Shown piece by piece: positions 24,950 to 38,410 of a DNA stretch of 64,000 nt; position 1 is the first letter of the stretch; the number at the start of each line of letters is the position of its first letter. The stretch is from NCBI GenBank assembly GCA_028583605.1, contig CM053326.1:15860639-15924638 (forward strand), written 5' to 3'. The notes beneath the pieces are model-generated. The model was not told the origin of the DNA, made no database searches, and worked only from the letters and a program-made list of their open reading frames with translations. The translations under genes were made by a program, and so were the position numbers. The DNA comes from Dastarcus helophoroides (Eukaryota; Arthropoda; Insecta; Coleoptera; Bothrideridae).

Positions 24950-27555
24950 CAAGGAAAGGTCGCTAAGTGTCCGGCGCCGATTTTGCTAATTTTTGGATAT
25001 GTTTTAGAGGACCAAAATCTAAGAGACACGTATTTTTTTTATCGGCTGATAAACGGTTTTAAGGGTAGTTTTACCCCCTCAAAGTTGGGGCAAATAATGC
25101 AGATTTTGCTGTTTCTCACATACCAAAAATGATATTCATTCGGGTCGTTTCTTTTTCCAAAAGTTTTGTTTTGACAAGAAATAAAAGAAAAATTTTTTTT
25201 TTAATTTTCCCACCCCCCTCATGGGGGCAAACTACCCCATTTACAAGTTTTTTATTCATAACAATGGTAATTACGTCAGCAAAATTTTGAAAAAAATATA
25301 TGTTATTTTATACACCAAAACTAATTCTACCTGTTTTTGGATTTTGTCGAAAAAAATTTTTTTGGGGGTAAACACCACTTACACGAATGCGTATATGATA
25401 GGATGTATTTTTATGATTTTTGTTTTATTTTTTTTCTGAAGCGAAGTATTTCGATAAGAAACTAAAAAAATAATTTTTTAAGATTTTTTCGGTGACCCCT
25501 CATCCCCACCCTCCACCCTTCCCTTATAGGAGGCTGAGCTACCTACTTAAAAAACCGGAAAATTCGAGATCATTATGATCCATCTGCTATCTATACACCG
25601 AAAGAAAAGTTTACCAGATTTTTTTACCCCCACTCCTCCTGATAGGAGTAAATTACCCCCTTATGAAATAGTCATTATAACAGCTCAAATTTGAAAAATA
25701 AATGTTATTTTATACATCAAAATTATTTTTACCTGTATTTGGGTTTTGGTGAAGGAAAATATTTTGGGGGTAAACACCCTTTAACGCAAATATTTATATA
25801 TAATAGGAGATATATTTTCGGTTCGTTATTTTTGAAACGAAGTATTTTAAAGAAGGTAGAAAAATATTATTTTTAAATTTTGTTTCAACCGTTCCCACCC
25901 TTCGTCTTGGCATACCCGTAGAGTGAGCCAGTTAGCTATCTACTTAAAAAACTGGAAATTCGAGATTCTTGCTATCTCTCTAGATACCGCAAAACAGAGT
26001 TTAGAAAGGTTTTAAATTTTTGCATTTACCATCCCAGGTGACTTATCCTTCTGATAGAAATAGGACGCTGGAAAAATTCGGAAACATTATTTTTATTGTT
26101 TCTCGTTGAAATATTTCGTTCCAGGAAAAAAAGAAACGACTATCTTTACCGCCATAATAATATACACTTAAATGTTTTGGTAAATTTCCATATTTCTCGT
26201 GTAGGTATATGTAATATACAAAACTTCTAAATTTTTATAAAGTTCAGACAACTGACCGCAGTTTTTATATAGATATTTTATATATGTATTTGCGCTAAAG
26301 GGTGTTTACCCTCAAAAATTTTTTTTCGACAAACCCCAAAAAAATTCAATAAAGTAAGTTTTGGTATATAAAATATAGTGTTTTTTTTTCAAAATTTTGC
26401 TGTTATAATGACAATTTTTTGAATACTTAAAAACCTCAGAAAGTGGTAGTTTACCCCCTTTCAAAGGTGCAAAAGTTTAGAATTTTTTTCGGTGTATAAA
26501 AAGAGATCGTAATGATCTCGAATTTTCCGATTTTTTAAGTAGATGACTCACCCTCTGGTAAGATAAGGTGGAGAGAAGGAAAGAGAGGTGACTGGAAAAG
26601 TTCAAAAAAATTAATTTTCTAATTCCTCGTTGAAACACTTCCTTTCAGATAAAAAACGATTTAAAAATCATAGAAGAACATCCTATTATATACGCGTTTG
26701 ACCTAAGGGTGTTTACCCCCAAAATATTTTCCTTCACCAAAACCCAAATAAAAGTAAAATTAATTTTGATGTATGAAATAACATTTATTTTTCAAAATTT
26801 AGCTGTTAAAATGACTATTTTCTTGCTAATTAAAAATTTCATAAGGGCTAATTTACCCCTATCAGAAGGGGTGGGGTTAAAAAAATTTGGTAAACTTTTC
26901 TTTTGGTGTATATAGATAGTAGAGGGATCATAATAATCTCGAATTTTCCGGTTTTTTAAGTAGGTAGCTCACCCTCCTATAAGGGAAGGGTGAAGGGTGG
27001 GGATGAGGGGTCACCCAAAAAAATCTTAAAAAATTATTTTTTTAGTTTCTCATCGAAATACTTCGCTTCAGAAAAAAAATAAAACAAAAATCATAAAAAT
27101 ACATCCTATCATATACGTATTCGTGTAAGTGGTGTTTACCCCCCAAAAAGATATTTTTCGACAAAATCCAAAAATAGGTAAAATTAGTTTTGGTGTATAA
27201 AATAACATAAATTTTTTTCAAAATTTTGCTGACGTAATTACCATTTTTATGATTAAAAAACTTCTAAATGGGGTAGTTTGCCCCCATGAGGGGGGTGAGA
27301 AAATTTTGAAAAAAATTTTTTCTTTTATTCCTGGTCAAAGCAAAACTTTTGGAAAAAGAAACGACTCGAATATCATTTATGGTATTCGAGAAACAGCAAA
27401 ATCTGCATTTTTTGCCTCAACTTTGAGGTGGTAAAACTACCCTTAAAACCGTTTATCAGCCGATAAAAAAAATACGTGTCTCTTAGATTTTGGTCCTTTA
27501 AAACATATCCAAAAATTAGCAAAATCGGCGCCGGACACTTCGCGACCTTTCCTTG
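24950..27555. mobile_element. 2.6-kb foldback element with 3-bp TTA target duplication
   Basis: Termini are CAAGGAAAGGTCGC...: left 24950, right 27555 on the minus strand, flanked by TTA at 24947-24949 and 27556-27558. The whole element is an imperfect palindrome about 26252; shared landmarks are CCGGCGCCGATTTTGC, GATAAACGGTTTTAAGGG, CATGGGGGCAAACTACCCC and GGGGGTAAACACC. Tandem subunits of about 400-425 bp repeat within the halves: GGGGGTAAACACC at about 25364 and 25766, its complement at about 26301, 26708 and 27131. Short ORFs (25221-25439, 25691-25876, 26709-26915, 27249-27434) show no transposase. A TTA duplication is compatible with PIF/Harbinger or Chapaev3-type enzymes; the class is unassigned. 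Confidence 0.8.
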
Positions 27556-27558
27556 TTA

Positions 27559-28559
27559 GTGAATTTTCATTATATTGAGTTAGTTTAAATGCTCTATTAA
27601 TTTTGGTAGAAAGTGATGAAAAAATTTAGGTACCTTACAATCAAACAGAGGCCCTAAGGCCATCTTATAAGCAAGTTCTTATGAAGCCCTTCTCAAAAAG
27701 GTAATTAAGGCGCAATTAAGTGAAAGTAGAAAGAAGTTGCATCAAAAACGGGAATTAGGGCATTAACAATACTATAATTACCAATTATTGCTGTTGGCGC
27801 ACAACAATTACTACTAATAGGTGGAAAATTTTAGAAAATTCAGCAATAATTGCATTTTTGACTAAAATTGCACAAACATTGCAATAACATTAAAATAGCA
27901 AAAATTGCAAAAATTACAATTGTCAATAACACCCGGTCTTTAGTGATAATATAATCATTAATTAATGGTTATATTTTTTAATTTTAAATTAGTAATATTT
28001 TAAATCTATGTTCAGTTTAAATCAGATTGATAGTAGTTTACGACCGTTGTTATTTGGGGTTTTCCATTTCTTTGTGAAAAATTGTGTGTATAAAATGATT
28101 AACCAAAAGAATAAACGCACATTGAATTTCATTGACGTCAGAGAGCATCTCCCCGATGTTGCCATTTCTGCCTTACATTTTAGTAAACAGACTGAAGAAA
28201 CTTGACTAGGAGATGCAATAAAAATTATCAATGACTGTAATTAAAAACATCCTTCGTTTTAATCGTAAATTATTATGCAAATTGTTGTAATAAAATTGTA
28301 GCCGAAAAGATTTGCGCACTTTTCAGATGGAAACCTAAACAGATATCAATACAATATACATAAGCGAAGTAATACGAAGTTCGTTTTTTTTATATTTTTT
28401 AGCATATAACTGCGTCTTGTAATATATTTTTAGGAGGTGAGTATAATCGTTGTAACATTGATAATTACTTAGAACGGTTATATTGATAATGAAGCGGGCT
28501 CTTTTAACACATTATTTGTCATTTTATATTTAAATATTGCTCAAGGATAATATTTTTAA
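27559..28559. other. Sequence between the foldback element and SIK promoter
   Basis: AT-rich, no gene recognised. It contains one full CRE palindrome TGACGTCA at 28133-28140, about 700 bp upstream of the SIK start codon. The ORFs at 28008-28205 and 28022-28231 have no recognised features. Confidence 0.4.
28133..28140. promoter_or_regulatory. CRE palindrome upstream of SIK
   Basis: Exact TGACGTCA, the full CREB/ATF site, about 530 bp upstream of the predicted transcription start. Binding is inferred from the motif only. Confidence 0.35.
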
Positions 28560-29088
<529 letters not shown>

Positions 29089-29543
29089 TAATATCCAAAT
29101 AGAAAAGCAATTCGGATGCTGTTTTTGTTTGCGACATTTTATGCTACATAAAAAAAGGTTCTGTGAAAATTAATAATAAGAGATAAGTAAGCAAAACAAA
29201 AACATGACTTAACGACGTCGCCGGTTAATATTTTGCCAATAAAAAATAAACAACAACTTGGAGTTTACTATTATTTAACAATGTATGTTATTAAAAAACA
29301 TGTCGTCTCAGAGCACATTTTAAACAATTTTAATTAGGCGGCAGTACACAGCTTAAAAAAAAGCACCATAAGTACATAATATTAGGGATGTAACGAATGT
29401 TGGTTTTCCCACGTAAGCGAATGCGAATATTCATTTCCAAACGTTGACTTTTTCACTGGGATCTACTTAGAGAATTTTATGAGAAAAGTCTCAATTTCCA
29501 GAAAAAAATGGCATTTTGAGAAAAAAAACAGTTTCTAAAAATA

Positions 29544-29679
29544 CAGTGAAATCTCCAATAGCGAACACTTCCAATGAACGAACACCTCTATTAAGCGAGC
29601 AGTTTTTCATAGTCAGGAACTGTATAATAGAAAATTCCATATAAGTCAACCTCTATTGACCGGGCTCTCTGTCTTAGGG
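29544..29679 (+). mobile_element. Pogo/Tigger-like terminus, fragment
   Basis: After TA (29542-29543) the sequence CAGTGAAATCTCCAATAGCG followed by AACGAACACC and AAGCGAGCAG resembles pogo-type ends (compare 48985 and 49082). No right end is visible; it abuts the TAGGGATAT end of the next repeat. Confidence 0.5.
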
Positions 29680-32540
29680 ATATAGCATTTCGTATCTGGA
29701 TAAGGATACGGATATATTGTGAACATTATATCGGTTTCGGTTACAGATAAGATATGAAATTATTTCGGATATTATTTCGGTTACGGATGTCTTTAAATTA
29801 TTCTTGTCAATCCAAAAGAAAAGGTCCTCAAGTTATATCTTATTTAATAAAACTTTAAACACTGATTGACATACAACACAGCCTAAATCCATTGATTTAA
29901 ACACGTGAAATTTCGCACTAAGAAAGGACTTTTGAAAATTTGCCTCGCATGAGTGTTAAATAGATGAAAAAAATTTGTATCACTGCATGAAAGTTCCTCA
30001 TTTTTGAAATTGGAAATATGAAAATTGATGTTTAGACTTCAGTTTATGAAAATCAGTTAGTTTATCAGCGTTTTTTAGGCAATTTATCCCCCTAAGTTAA
30101 TATAAGGAATTCGTATTCGAAAATACCTACAAAATATTGGATACTGATATCGATTTGCAAAAGAAAATTAATCTTAAATTACAATGTTTTAAAAAGAAAC
30201 ATGATTAATAATTAGATGCAAATGTCTTAGTTTTGTGAATCTATGAGGAAAATAGGTAATGCTGTCGGAATTTTTTTAAACAAATGCATCGAATTATTTT
30301 TTTTTCATAAGAACAACAAGCCTCAGATAATTCGATATTGGTCTAAGGAAGACAAGCACTTAGGTATTCTATAAAAATTTTTCAATATTAAAAAAAATCG
30401 AAAATTTGAATAAATTTCAAGAAAATGGATATTTAAAAAAAAACAAAATTTGAAAAAGTCAAAAGGGTCAAAATTTTGAAGAAAAACTCTTTAAACAGCT
30501 GAAAGTTTTAAAAATGTTGAAAATTTGAAATATTTATTTTTAACATAAATAAATATTTACAAATAAACCAAAGTTTTCAAAAAATTTCAAATTTTTAAAA
30601 CATTTTAGTATTGTGTGAAAAAAACCAGGGCTTCGAACTGAAACTGAACCGAAAATCGAAAACCGAAAAAAAAAACGTTATTTTTGTCGGAAAACCCGAA
30701 CAGAACTGGAAAAAATAACGGTTTATTTCGGTTCGTTGGATTTGTATGTAGTTAAAATAATTTTTGATTTACCCTAAAGTTTGGCATTTTTTTTAGAAAT
30801 TTCGATTTCGTTTTCAAAATTTTACACAAATTCATGCAACTTTCATCTCAAAAAGACGAGTTTACTTTACATTTTTGCATTTTTACATTTTTTCTTTTGA
30901 AAGTTGGATTAAAAATTTATAATTTCCATATTTTCTAAGAAAATGTTGACTTTATTCTCAAAATTTCATGCCAAGTTGAATTTAAGTTGTTTAATTTGAA
31001 TATTTTTTTTTCAAAATTTCCTCTTCTTTTTTGAAATTTGGACTTTTTTTTCGAAATATTTCATTTCTTTTCCTAAAATTTTGAGTTTAAGATAAAAATT
31101 TTATGTTCTATTGAACATTTGGACCAAAACAGTAGTCTTTTCCATTGAAGCACAGCTTCGTGGCAATTTTTTTTGCAAATTCGAATTTTTCTCAAAGTTC
31201 CAACTTTTTCTTCAGAACAAACACTCCAAATTGGTTTTTTGTTTATTAAACTTGGATTTTTCCTTTTATAATCTGATACCCCTAATTTTTTGAAGTAATT
31301 AATAAAAATTCTGAGTTTTCTTGAATTTTTTCCACAAATCCAAAATTCTAATAATTTTTTACGATGCTGACTTCCTAAAACTTCTTTCTTTTCTCAAAAT
31401 TTTCGATAAAATCTTTCTATTTCGAATTTTTCCTAGAAATTTGGAATTTCAGTTAAAATTTCAAGAGAAAAATACAACATTTATATTCCAATTTTTAAAT
31501 TGGCTTGTAGGCTTTAGTCTCGTTTTGAAATTGAGGTCAAAATTTTGAGAATAAGCTTAAAACGATTTAAAAATTAGTAATTTGGAAAAGTAGATTCCTC
31601 AAAAAAATTTAAAAACTTCTGGAGGGGCGAATTTTTCAAAAATTCGAAGTTTCGAGAAGCTTTTTAAAAAAATGTCGAAATTTTGTTTAATCATTTTATT
31701 TTAATTTTTACGACCCAGTTTGGAAATATTTAATTTTTTTATTGGTTGTTGACAACATTCTAAAACAGTTTTTGAAATATGACTACATGATATCTAAATT
31801 TATTTAAAACGTTACCTCAAAAACTGTTAGAATGTTGTCAACAAACAATAAAAAAATTTGAATATTTCCAAACTGGCTCGTAGAAATGTTAAATAAAATG
31901 ATTAAACATAATGTTTTCGACCAATAAGAGTCCATCATGAAGAATAAAAATGTCGAAGTTTTCACAAAAACTAAACTTTTGCAAAAGATCGAAATTTCGA
32001 AACAACAAGTCGCAATTTTGAGAAATTTTTTAAAGAAAAAATCAGTTTACTACATAAAAGTCGAAACCTTAAGAAAAGGTCGAAATTAAAAAGTCTCAGT
32101 TTTCAAAAAAGATTAAAATTTGGAGAAATTGTCAAAGTTGGACCAAGGTGAAAACTTAAAACAGGGTAGAAGTTGTCAAAATTCAGTTATTTAACATCGT
32201 TAAATTTATAGAAAAAATCCCAATTTTGAAAAAGATCGAAATTATGTGTAAACATTTTCAAAAAATTGAGAATTTAGAAAATAAATTAAAATCCCAAAGA
32301 AAGGCCAAACTGAAAAAGTCTTGCGATTAATAAAATAAGTAAACATTTGAAAAAAGTGGAAACTAAAAAAATGAAAACATATGAATTTCAAAGTTTTCAA
32401 AAATATAAAGACGAAATGCTTTAAAAAATTTGAAAAATGTTTAAGATTTTTTCAATGAAAATCGAAGGCAGACTTTTCAAAAAGCAATCATTTTTAAAAA
32501 GTAAAAATGTTGAGAAAAAATCAAATTTAGGATAAAAAAG
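29680..32540 (+). repeat. Inverted copy of the 6.4-10.1 kb block, with hAT-like element
   Basis: Starts with TTAGGGATATAGCATTTC and follows the minus strand of 10110-9288 through ATTATCTGAGG-type landmarks to CAGGGCTTCGAAC at 30626. It then shares the hAT-like interior, for example CTACATAAAAGTCGAAA near 32050 against the complement near 7890. The interior again changes from T-rich (about 30750-31480) to A-rich (about 31560-32540). The right hAT-like terminus is not recognisable. ORFs at 31111-31293 and 31321-31548 are composition artefacts. Confidence 0.65.
31685..31907. mobile_element. Palindromic MITE inside the duplicated block
   Basis: Arms of about 90 bp are reverse complements: TTTAATCATTTTATTT, CCCAGTTTGGAAATATT and GTTGACAACATTCTAA on the left mirrored at 31820-31907. 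It is followed by TTTTCGACCAATAAGAGTCC, a string also near 800 and 55330. No ORF. Confidence 0.75.
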
Positions 32541-32591
32541 CTCAATTTGACACTTCGAAAATAATAATAATTTCTTGGAAGCAATAGAAAT

Positions 32592-32883
32592 TCACAAATA
32601 TTTACAATCTAGACAATTGACACTTATGAACGAGCAGCTTGATCTTCTGAATACACCTCTAATTGAAGTTTTGGCACGAGAATTCGGATTAGACGGAATA
32701 TTCCCAGAAGTCTGTGATCCATGGAGCTTGTTAGCATAACAACGGCTAAACAAATTGTTGGTATAATTCCCGATGATACTGTAAAGCGAAACCTGGTCCG
32801 GTGTTAGCAAATATTTATCTAAATATTGTGGATTTTTTAATATCTGTTGCTTTTTAACTGTTAATAAAGTGTAATAGTTATGA
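32592..32883 (-). pseudogene. Coding-like antisense ORF in SIK intron 1, unrecognised
   Basis: A minus-strand open frame from about 32883 to a TGA at 32592 reads LLTVKKQQILKNPQYLDKYL, then TPDQVSLYSIIGNYTNNLF, SRCYANKLHGSQTSG and SIRGVFRRSSCSFISV. Its composition is unlike the Phe/Asn/Lys-rich junk frames nearby. No ATG was identified for this reading; the open frame runs in from the right through the TTG at 32810. No family is recognised. It could be one exon of a nested gene on the opposite strand, or a retrocopy or transposon fragment. Confidence 0.3.
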
Positions 32884-32939
32884 AGAAAAAACTTTTCATA
32901 AAATTATTTTTTTCTCGAAAACGAAAGTGAGTTTCAGCT

Positions 32940-33520
32940 ATTATCTCACATTATTAAAGGTGATTGTAATTTTAAACAAAATAAATTTGACGTGTCAGCT
33001 TTGACATGCTTGTCACAATTTTGTCCATTAGTATATACAGATTACACGAACAAAGGGCACAAAACAATTTCTATGAAATAAAAAAAAAAACTTTTCGTTA
33101 AATTTTTTTGTCTCGAAAACGAAAGCGAATTACTTCTTACATTTTTACACTGTACTTAAGATAAACTTGACCTACAATATGTATAAAAGTTATAAGGATC
33201 TGAGCTTTCTAAATTTCATTTTTCTCTAATGAACTAAGTTCTTCTTTAATAAAATTTAAACTATTTGACCAATCATTTCCAAAATTATTAGGGTTCTAGT
33301 CTGAGAAATTCCGAATTGATAGAAACAAGAATGGCAAAAATTGGTTAAGAATTGCAACCTGTAGCGTGATAACTGACATTTACCCAGACTGACAGTCCTT
33401 TTTCAATGATGAATTTTGGAGTTAATTGCTAATAAAAATATAGCAAATGGTATCATCGTCTAGTCTTATCTATTCTATTTCAACTGATTTGGTACAAAAT
33501 TACCCGAGATATAGTCATTT
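32940..33520 (+). repeat. Dispersed repeat R, copy 1
   Basis: Matches 37811-38410 in the same orientation over about 550 bp with moderate divergence. Shared landmarks are GTTTCAGCTATTATCTCA, CTCGAAAACGAAAGCG, ACAATATGTATAAAAGTTAT, TCATTTCCAAAATTA and TAGGGTTCTAGTCTGA. A fragment of the CTCGAAAACGAAAG part is also present just before it (about 32880-32935). Class unknown; no ORF. Confidence 0.75.
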
Positions 33521-34424
33521 TTATGGCAAAAAGTCGTGTTTTTTGGCCCCCAAGTCCTTCATGAACTTCGACCATGTTTTCTTGGTAATCAACAACTCTC
33601 TTTATTTTTTAAAGTCATAACAAACATAACATTTCAAGTAAATTAAAAACCGAATTCCACGTAAATGTTACTGTTTGAGAAATACATTCTAGTGAAAATT
33701 GAAATTTCATTTTGAAATTTGCTGTAATTTCTAAGCTTTTATGGTATCAAACTGACATCTGGCAACTTTATTATTATTATTGTTTTTTTTTTGAGAGAAC
33801 ATAGTAGATATTTACTACTTGTTCTATTTTGCCCAGATACTGACCGAACCGAACCCTGGGCATCGGTTGGACATAAATCAGCATTTCTTAAAGCTTATGA
33901 AACGCTCCTTAAAATGACAGAAAAATAATGGAAATTTCAAGATATTTACTTTATTTCTTCCTATTACTATATTTTGGAAGTATTAACTTATACAGAGATC
34001 TGAAAAGATTAACAGATCTTTAATTTGAGACGAAATCAATAACCCGTTAAATTAGCTTCGGCGTTTTAACTTTAAATATCTTACTGCAGTATGAAATTCT
34101 CTGTCTGTGGGAATTTCAAAAAATTGGATAGGTAGTCTATTTTCATAATTGTCCCAAGAATGTTAACCAAGTTTTTTCTTTTTAACAGCAACTAAAAACT
34201 TGAATTAAAACCATCTTACTTTTTATTAAAATTGTCACTTAATATCTTGAAAGGAAATTAAATAGCGCCTACAGATATAAGCAACTCACATAATACTTTA
34301 TATAGAAATAATCAATCAGATTAGTATAAGTAATAATAAAATTGGGAAACAGGTTTATGTATCATGTATCTCCTCTCTATATGCGAATAATTGATATATT
34401 ATAAGTCATGAGAGTGCGTCAGTG

Positions 34425-34432
34425 TGACGTCA
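34425..34432. promoter_or_regulatory. CRE palindrome in SIK intron 1
   Basis: Exact TGACGTCA; no other supporting element identified next to it. Confidence 0.25.
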
Positions 34433-35521
34433 AACTACTACAAAAGGTTATTAAGATTTAGAAGTTGGATAAAAATGTTTCAACATTGCCTATGTCTAAT
34501 ATTTAATCTAGCGCGAAGACGTGTCAACAAAAAATAATAATAAACTCATGTATATGTAAATACAAATAAGTATTTTTTCTGCACTCAAATAATTATCTAC
34601 AGACACTCAGACTCTAATAATAATGATAATTATTAGAAATGTTACATTTGCGGTTCTATTTTTCAATCACAAGAGCTTAGAATGTTTCAGTCAAATGGCA
34701 TTAGTATTACTATCCTAATTATTTTACAAAGTTTTTATATAGGTTTCAAAATTCAAGGAATATTGAACTTGAATAAATAATACTAGGCTAGAAATGCATG
34801 AATAACGATATAGTAAATGATGGCTATCTTCCAATAAGTAAATGTCTACCTTCTTAGGTATTTTCAACTCTATTTCCTTCATATAATGCAATAGCTGATA
34901 TGGTTTCTTCAATTTTATTTGTGAAAACTTTTGATGCTAGATTAACGTTAATGTCATTTCATTAGGTAGTGAATGACGCATGAAGAGCTTAATGATTTCT
35001 TTTGTTCCATTGCAACGCTAACTGAATTGACGCAAAACTCACAAGTTTTGGATAATTCCAAGGCAACGATTTGTCAAACCTTTTATGATATGCATATGTG
35101 CGGTCGAAACCTATTATTTTTTACGTGACACTTTACTTATTTATTTACACACAAAATTAGAACAAACGCCTCAGTTTAGAGTCTTTCATTTTATAGTAAT
35201 GAATTATTGTTTCTTCAAAAGAAGCTTTGTCTAGGGATATTTTTAGAACCTTATAAAATTACATTTTTTAATTATCTATAAAGTTAGCAAGAGCGTAATA
35301 TAGCTAGAAGTCATTATGTTTTTTTTTGTATGACTGCTGAAGTTTAGATGATTTTTTGCTTTTGACATATTATAACAAACTCTTCATTTTAGGAGCAAGT
35401 TGTGCGTATTTTTTTTACAAATGTTACTTCAGTGTTACTTTTAAAATGGAATGCAAAAAAGAACCACCTCAACATGCTTCGTCTTTTTGTCCCTGCAAAA
35501 GCAAAAAAGGACGAAGCTCTT

Positions 35522-35736
35522 CAGAATCACAAATACATATGTGAAGTTTGTGTTGATTTCTTAAAGTAGTGCACCAGCAGTAATCGTAGCAAAAAGTTTT
35601 CAAAATGTTAGATATCCGTTCCATATCTCTCAGAATCACAAATACATATGTGAAGTTTGTGTTGATTTCTTAAAGTAGTGCACCAGCAGTAATCGTAGCA
35701 AAAAGTTTTCAAAATGTTAGATATCCGTTCCATATA
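35522..35736 (+). repeat. 109-bp perfect tandem duplication
   Basis: 35522-35630 is repeated from 35631; the 106 bases before the second copy diverges (at CCATAT) show no difference that I can see. The unit starts CAGAATCACAAATACATATG and includes GTGCACCAGCAGTAATCG. Perfect identity amid decayed DNA means very recent origin or an assembly artefact. Confidence 0.9.
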
Positions 35737-37810
35737 TGTAGCAAGATATAAAACGCAAACTGCAACGACTTCTAGATTTGTAGCATAGACTGTACCCGTG
35801 GATACAATAATACAAATCTCCAAGCCGCTTTGCAGAAGATTTTTGGAGCCGACAACACTGCACTGCTTATTCGAAATATGTTCACGGTACAGCTGAAGCC
35901 AAAATCATCTAAAAGGAGTAGGGGAGCTACTCTGTTGCCATAATTTTAAGCTGTTTTCCTAACATGCTGAAAGAAGCATCGAAATTCCGTGAAATGTATA
36001 GTTTCGCATTGCGATTACGCAAAAACGGTACCTCGGAAATCCTCAATTTTTTTCTATTTCATTCGCACTATTACCCTACGTTTACTTTTTATTTATTTAT
36101 ATATGGAAAGGTTTGGACGCAATTCTCTTCGAAAATATTCTTTCGCCTACACCTTACAGTAGTCTTTCAATTTTGCAGGTAGCACTGTTAATAATATTTG
36201 ACAGAAGAAAGATCTGTAGAAAAGTGATTGACCGGTGAACTACCTTAACAAAACCTACGTCTAATCATTTTATTTAACATGAAGAGAAAACCTACGTGTC
36301 AAAATTGAATTTAGATACAGACTGCAGATCATTCAGGTTAAATCCATTGCAACAATTTAAAATTATTTAATATGTCTCAAACGCCTCTATATTTAAATTC
36401 CACATGAAAAATAATAAAAATAAACCGTTAAATCAGGCCCTTGAAACTTTGCAAATTAATAACATTTACCACTCACTACAAAAATCTGCTTTACTCCATA
36501 CTTGCAACATAACCAGAATATTTCCCTCCAGCAATAGTGATAACTAATAAAAAGAAACGAAACTCCGTGCAACTTAGTGTAATCCGTCACACAGGCGTAT
36601 AACACCTGAAAAGTGAGGAAAAAAATAAAAATAATAATAGGTGCGAGTAGATGCACTAGATTATATAACAATACTTTTAAATAGTACAAAATGATCACAG
36701 AAAGAGAAAAAAGCTCTCATTATTATAATAACTAAATTAAATTGATCATAAAAAAATGTGGATAAAAATCGTTTCAATAATACTTGTTACCTTGGCCCGG
36801 CTTCCCGAATGGAAATCTAAACTGTCCGCTATACCATTAGCGTATTTAGTAAGAATCATCAGTGGTGATCTGCCCATTGCATCAATACAAATATGTTCAC
36901 AATAAAACACGTTTTATTTTTGCACTGTCTTGACACCAAAAAATGAATCCTGGAAAGTAAGTACGGTCAATACACCCTCTTATTGAGAAGTCTGTGTAAG
37001 AAATTAATTTCATGTAATATTCTTCTGATTTGTATACTGTAGAAATTGAAGCGGTTTAAAGGAATGTTATGGTCACAGCTTCTAGCTGAATTGAAAGGCA
37101 AGAAATTGAAAAAACCTCTTTGAATTGACTCCAACGATATGTTGTGATCGATATCGATTTGAATCTCAATGCAGATGACGTCGATGCATTCTTTGCTAAT
37201 CTTTTTAGATTAGTACTCTTGAAAATGCCAGTTCTGCTGGCGAAATACGTATCGCGTAATTATTTATTTAATTGCCGATGTAATAACGGGGTGAAAATTT
37301 CTTTGAACTTAATCACAAGCCACAGTGTTTAGTTCAGTGCTTTAATGCTAAATATATACGAATAAGAAATGTTAATCTTTTCTTTTAGTTGCAGTTGCCA
37401 ATTCTATAAATGGCAGCAGCTTTGGATTGTTTCTTATACTAGTATAAGCTTAGCAGCAATTAAACTTGGAATTTATATAGTGAGGATAATTAACCACCCT
37501 GAAACAAAAAAAAAATAAAATCCTTGTTAAAACCAAAAGTGCACACCACGGAAATTGGTTTTATATGAACTTTCAGAAAAAAAGCAGAATATTCGTCTTC
37601 AATCTCAACGTGCAAATTTACTTTACTATCAAAACCAGAGACTAAAATCAAAACTATTCCTAACATTAAACATATGTACCTCATGCCACAATCGTTCCAA
37701 AAAAAATAGTCAGCATCATATTGCATTTCTCATAATGACCAGTTATAATAGTTGCAAATGGTTTTGTTCAGCGCGGTATCTTCTATTAACGACATAATGT
37801 GAAGTTTCTG

Positions 37811-38410
37811 GAGTTTCAGCTATTATCTCACCTTACGGAATGTGATTATAGTTCTGAAAGGAATAAATTTGACGCATGAACTTTGACATCCTTGTCATAA
37901 TTTTGACATCATTGATATGTACAGATTACTTAAAGAGCAGAAAACATGAAGCGAAAAGAAAAAAACTGTTTGCTTTTCTCGAAAACGAAAACGAATTTCG
38001 TCTTACTCTTTTACATTGTACTCAAGATGAACTTGACTTACAATATGTATAAAAGTTATAAGGATCCGAGATTCCTAAAAAGTTGTCTCTAATCTACGTT
38101 TGTCTTTAATAAAAATTAAACTATATAACTTATCATTTCCAAAATCAATAGGGTTCTATTCTGATAAATTCCGAATCGATAGAAACAAGAATGTCAAAAA
38201 TCGGTTCAGAATTGCGGTTTGTAACGTGATAACAGACGTACCCACAGACTGACAGCTGTTTTTCAGTGAGAAATTTTGCAGTTAATCACAATTTAAAAAT
38301 GTAGCAAATTGTATCTTCCACAGAAAGCTCTCCTCTATCCAAAAAGATATATTCCAATTGACTTGATGCAAAACTACCTGAGATATAATCATTTTTATGA
38401 CAAAAAAATC
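37811..38410 (+). repeat. Dispersed repeat R, copy 2
   Basis: Second copy of repeat R, about 4.9 kb downstream in the same orientation, with the same landmark order (TTTCAGCTATTATCTCACC, TAAATTTGACG, TCGAAAACGAAAACGAATT, ATTCCGAATCGATAG). Either a transposon family or a diverged segmental duplication. Confidence 0.75.

Noticed and set aside
25221..27434. ORFs inside the foldback element as a transposase
   Set aside because: Short, Phe/Ile/Tyr-rich, mirrored by the palindrome and lacking DDE motifs.
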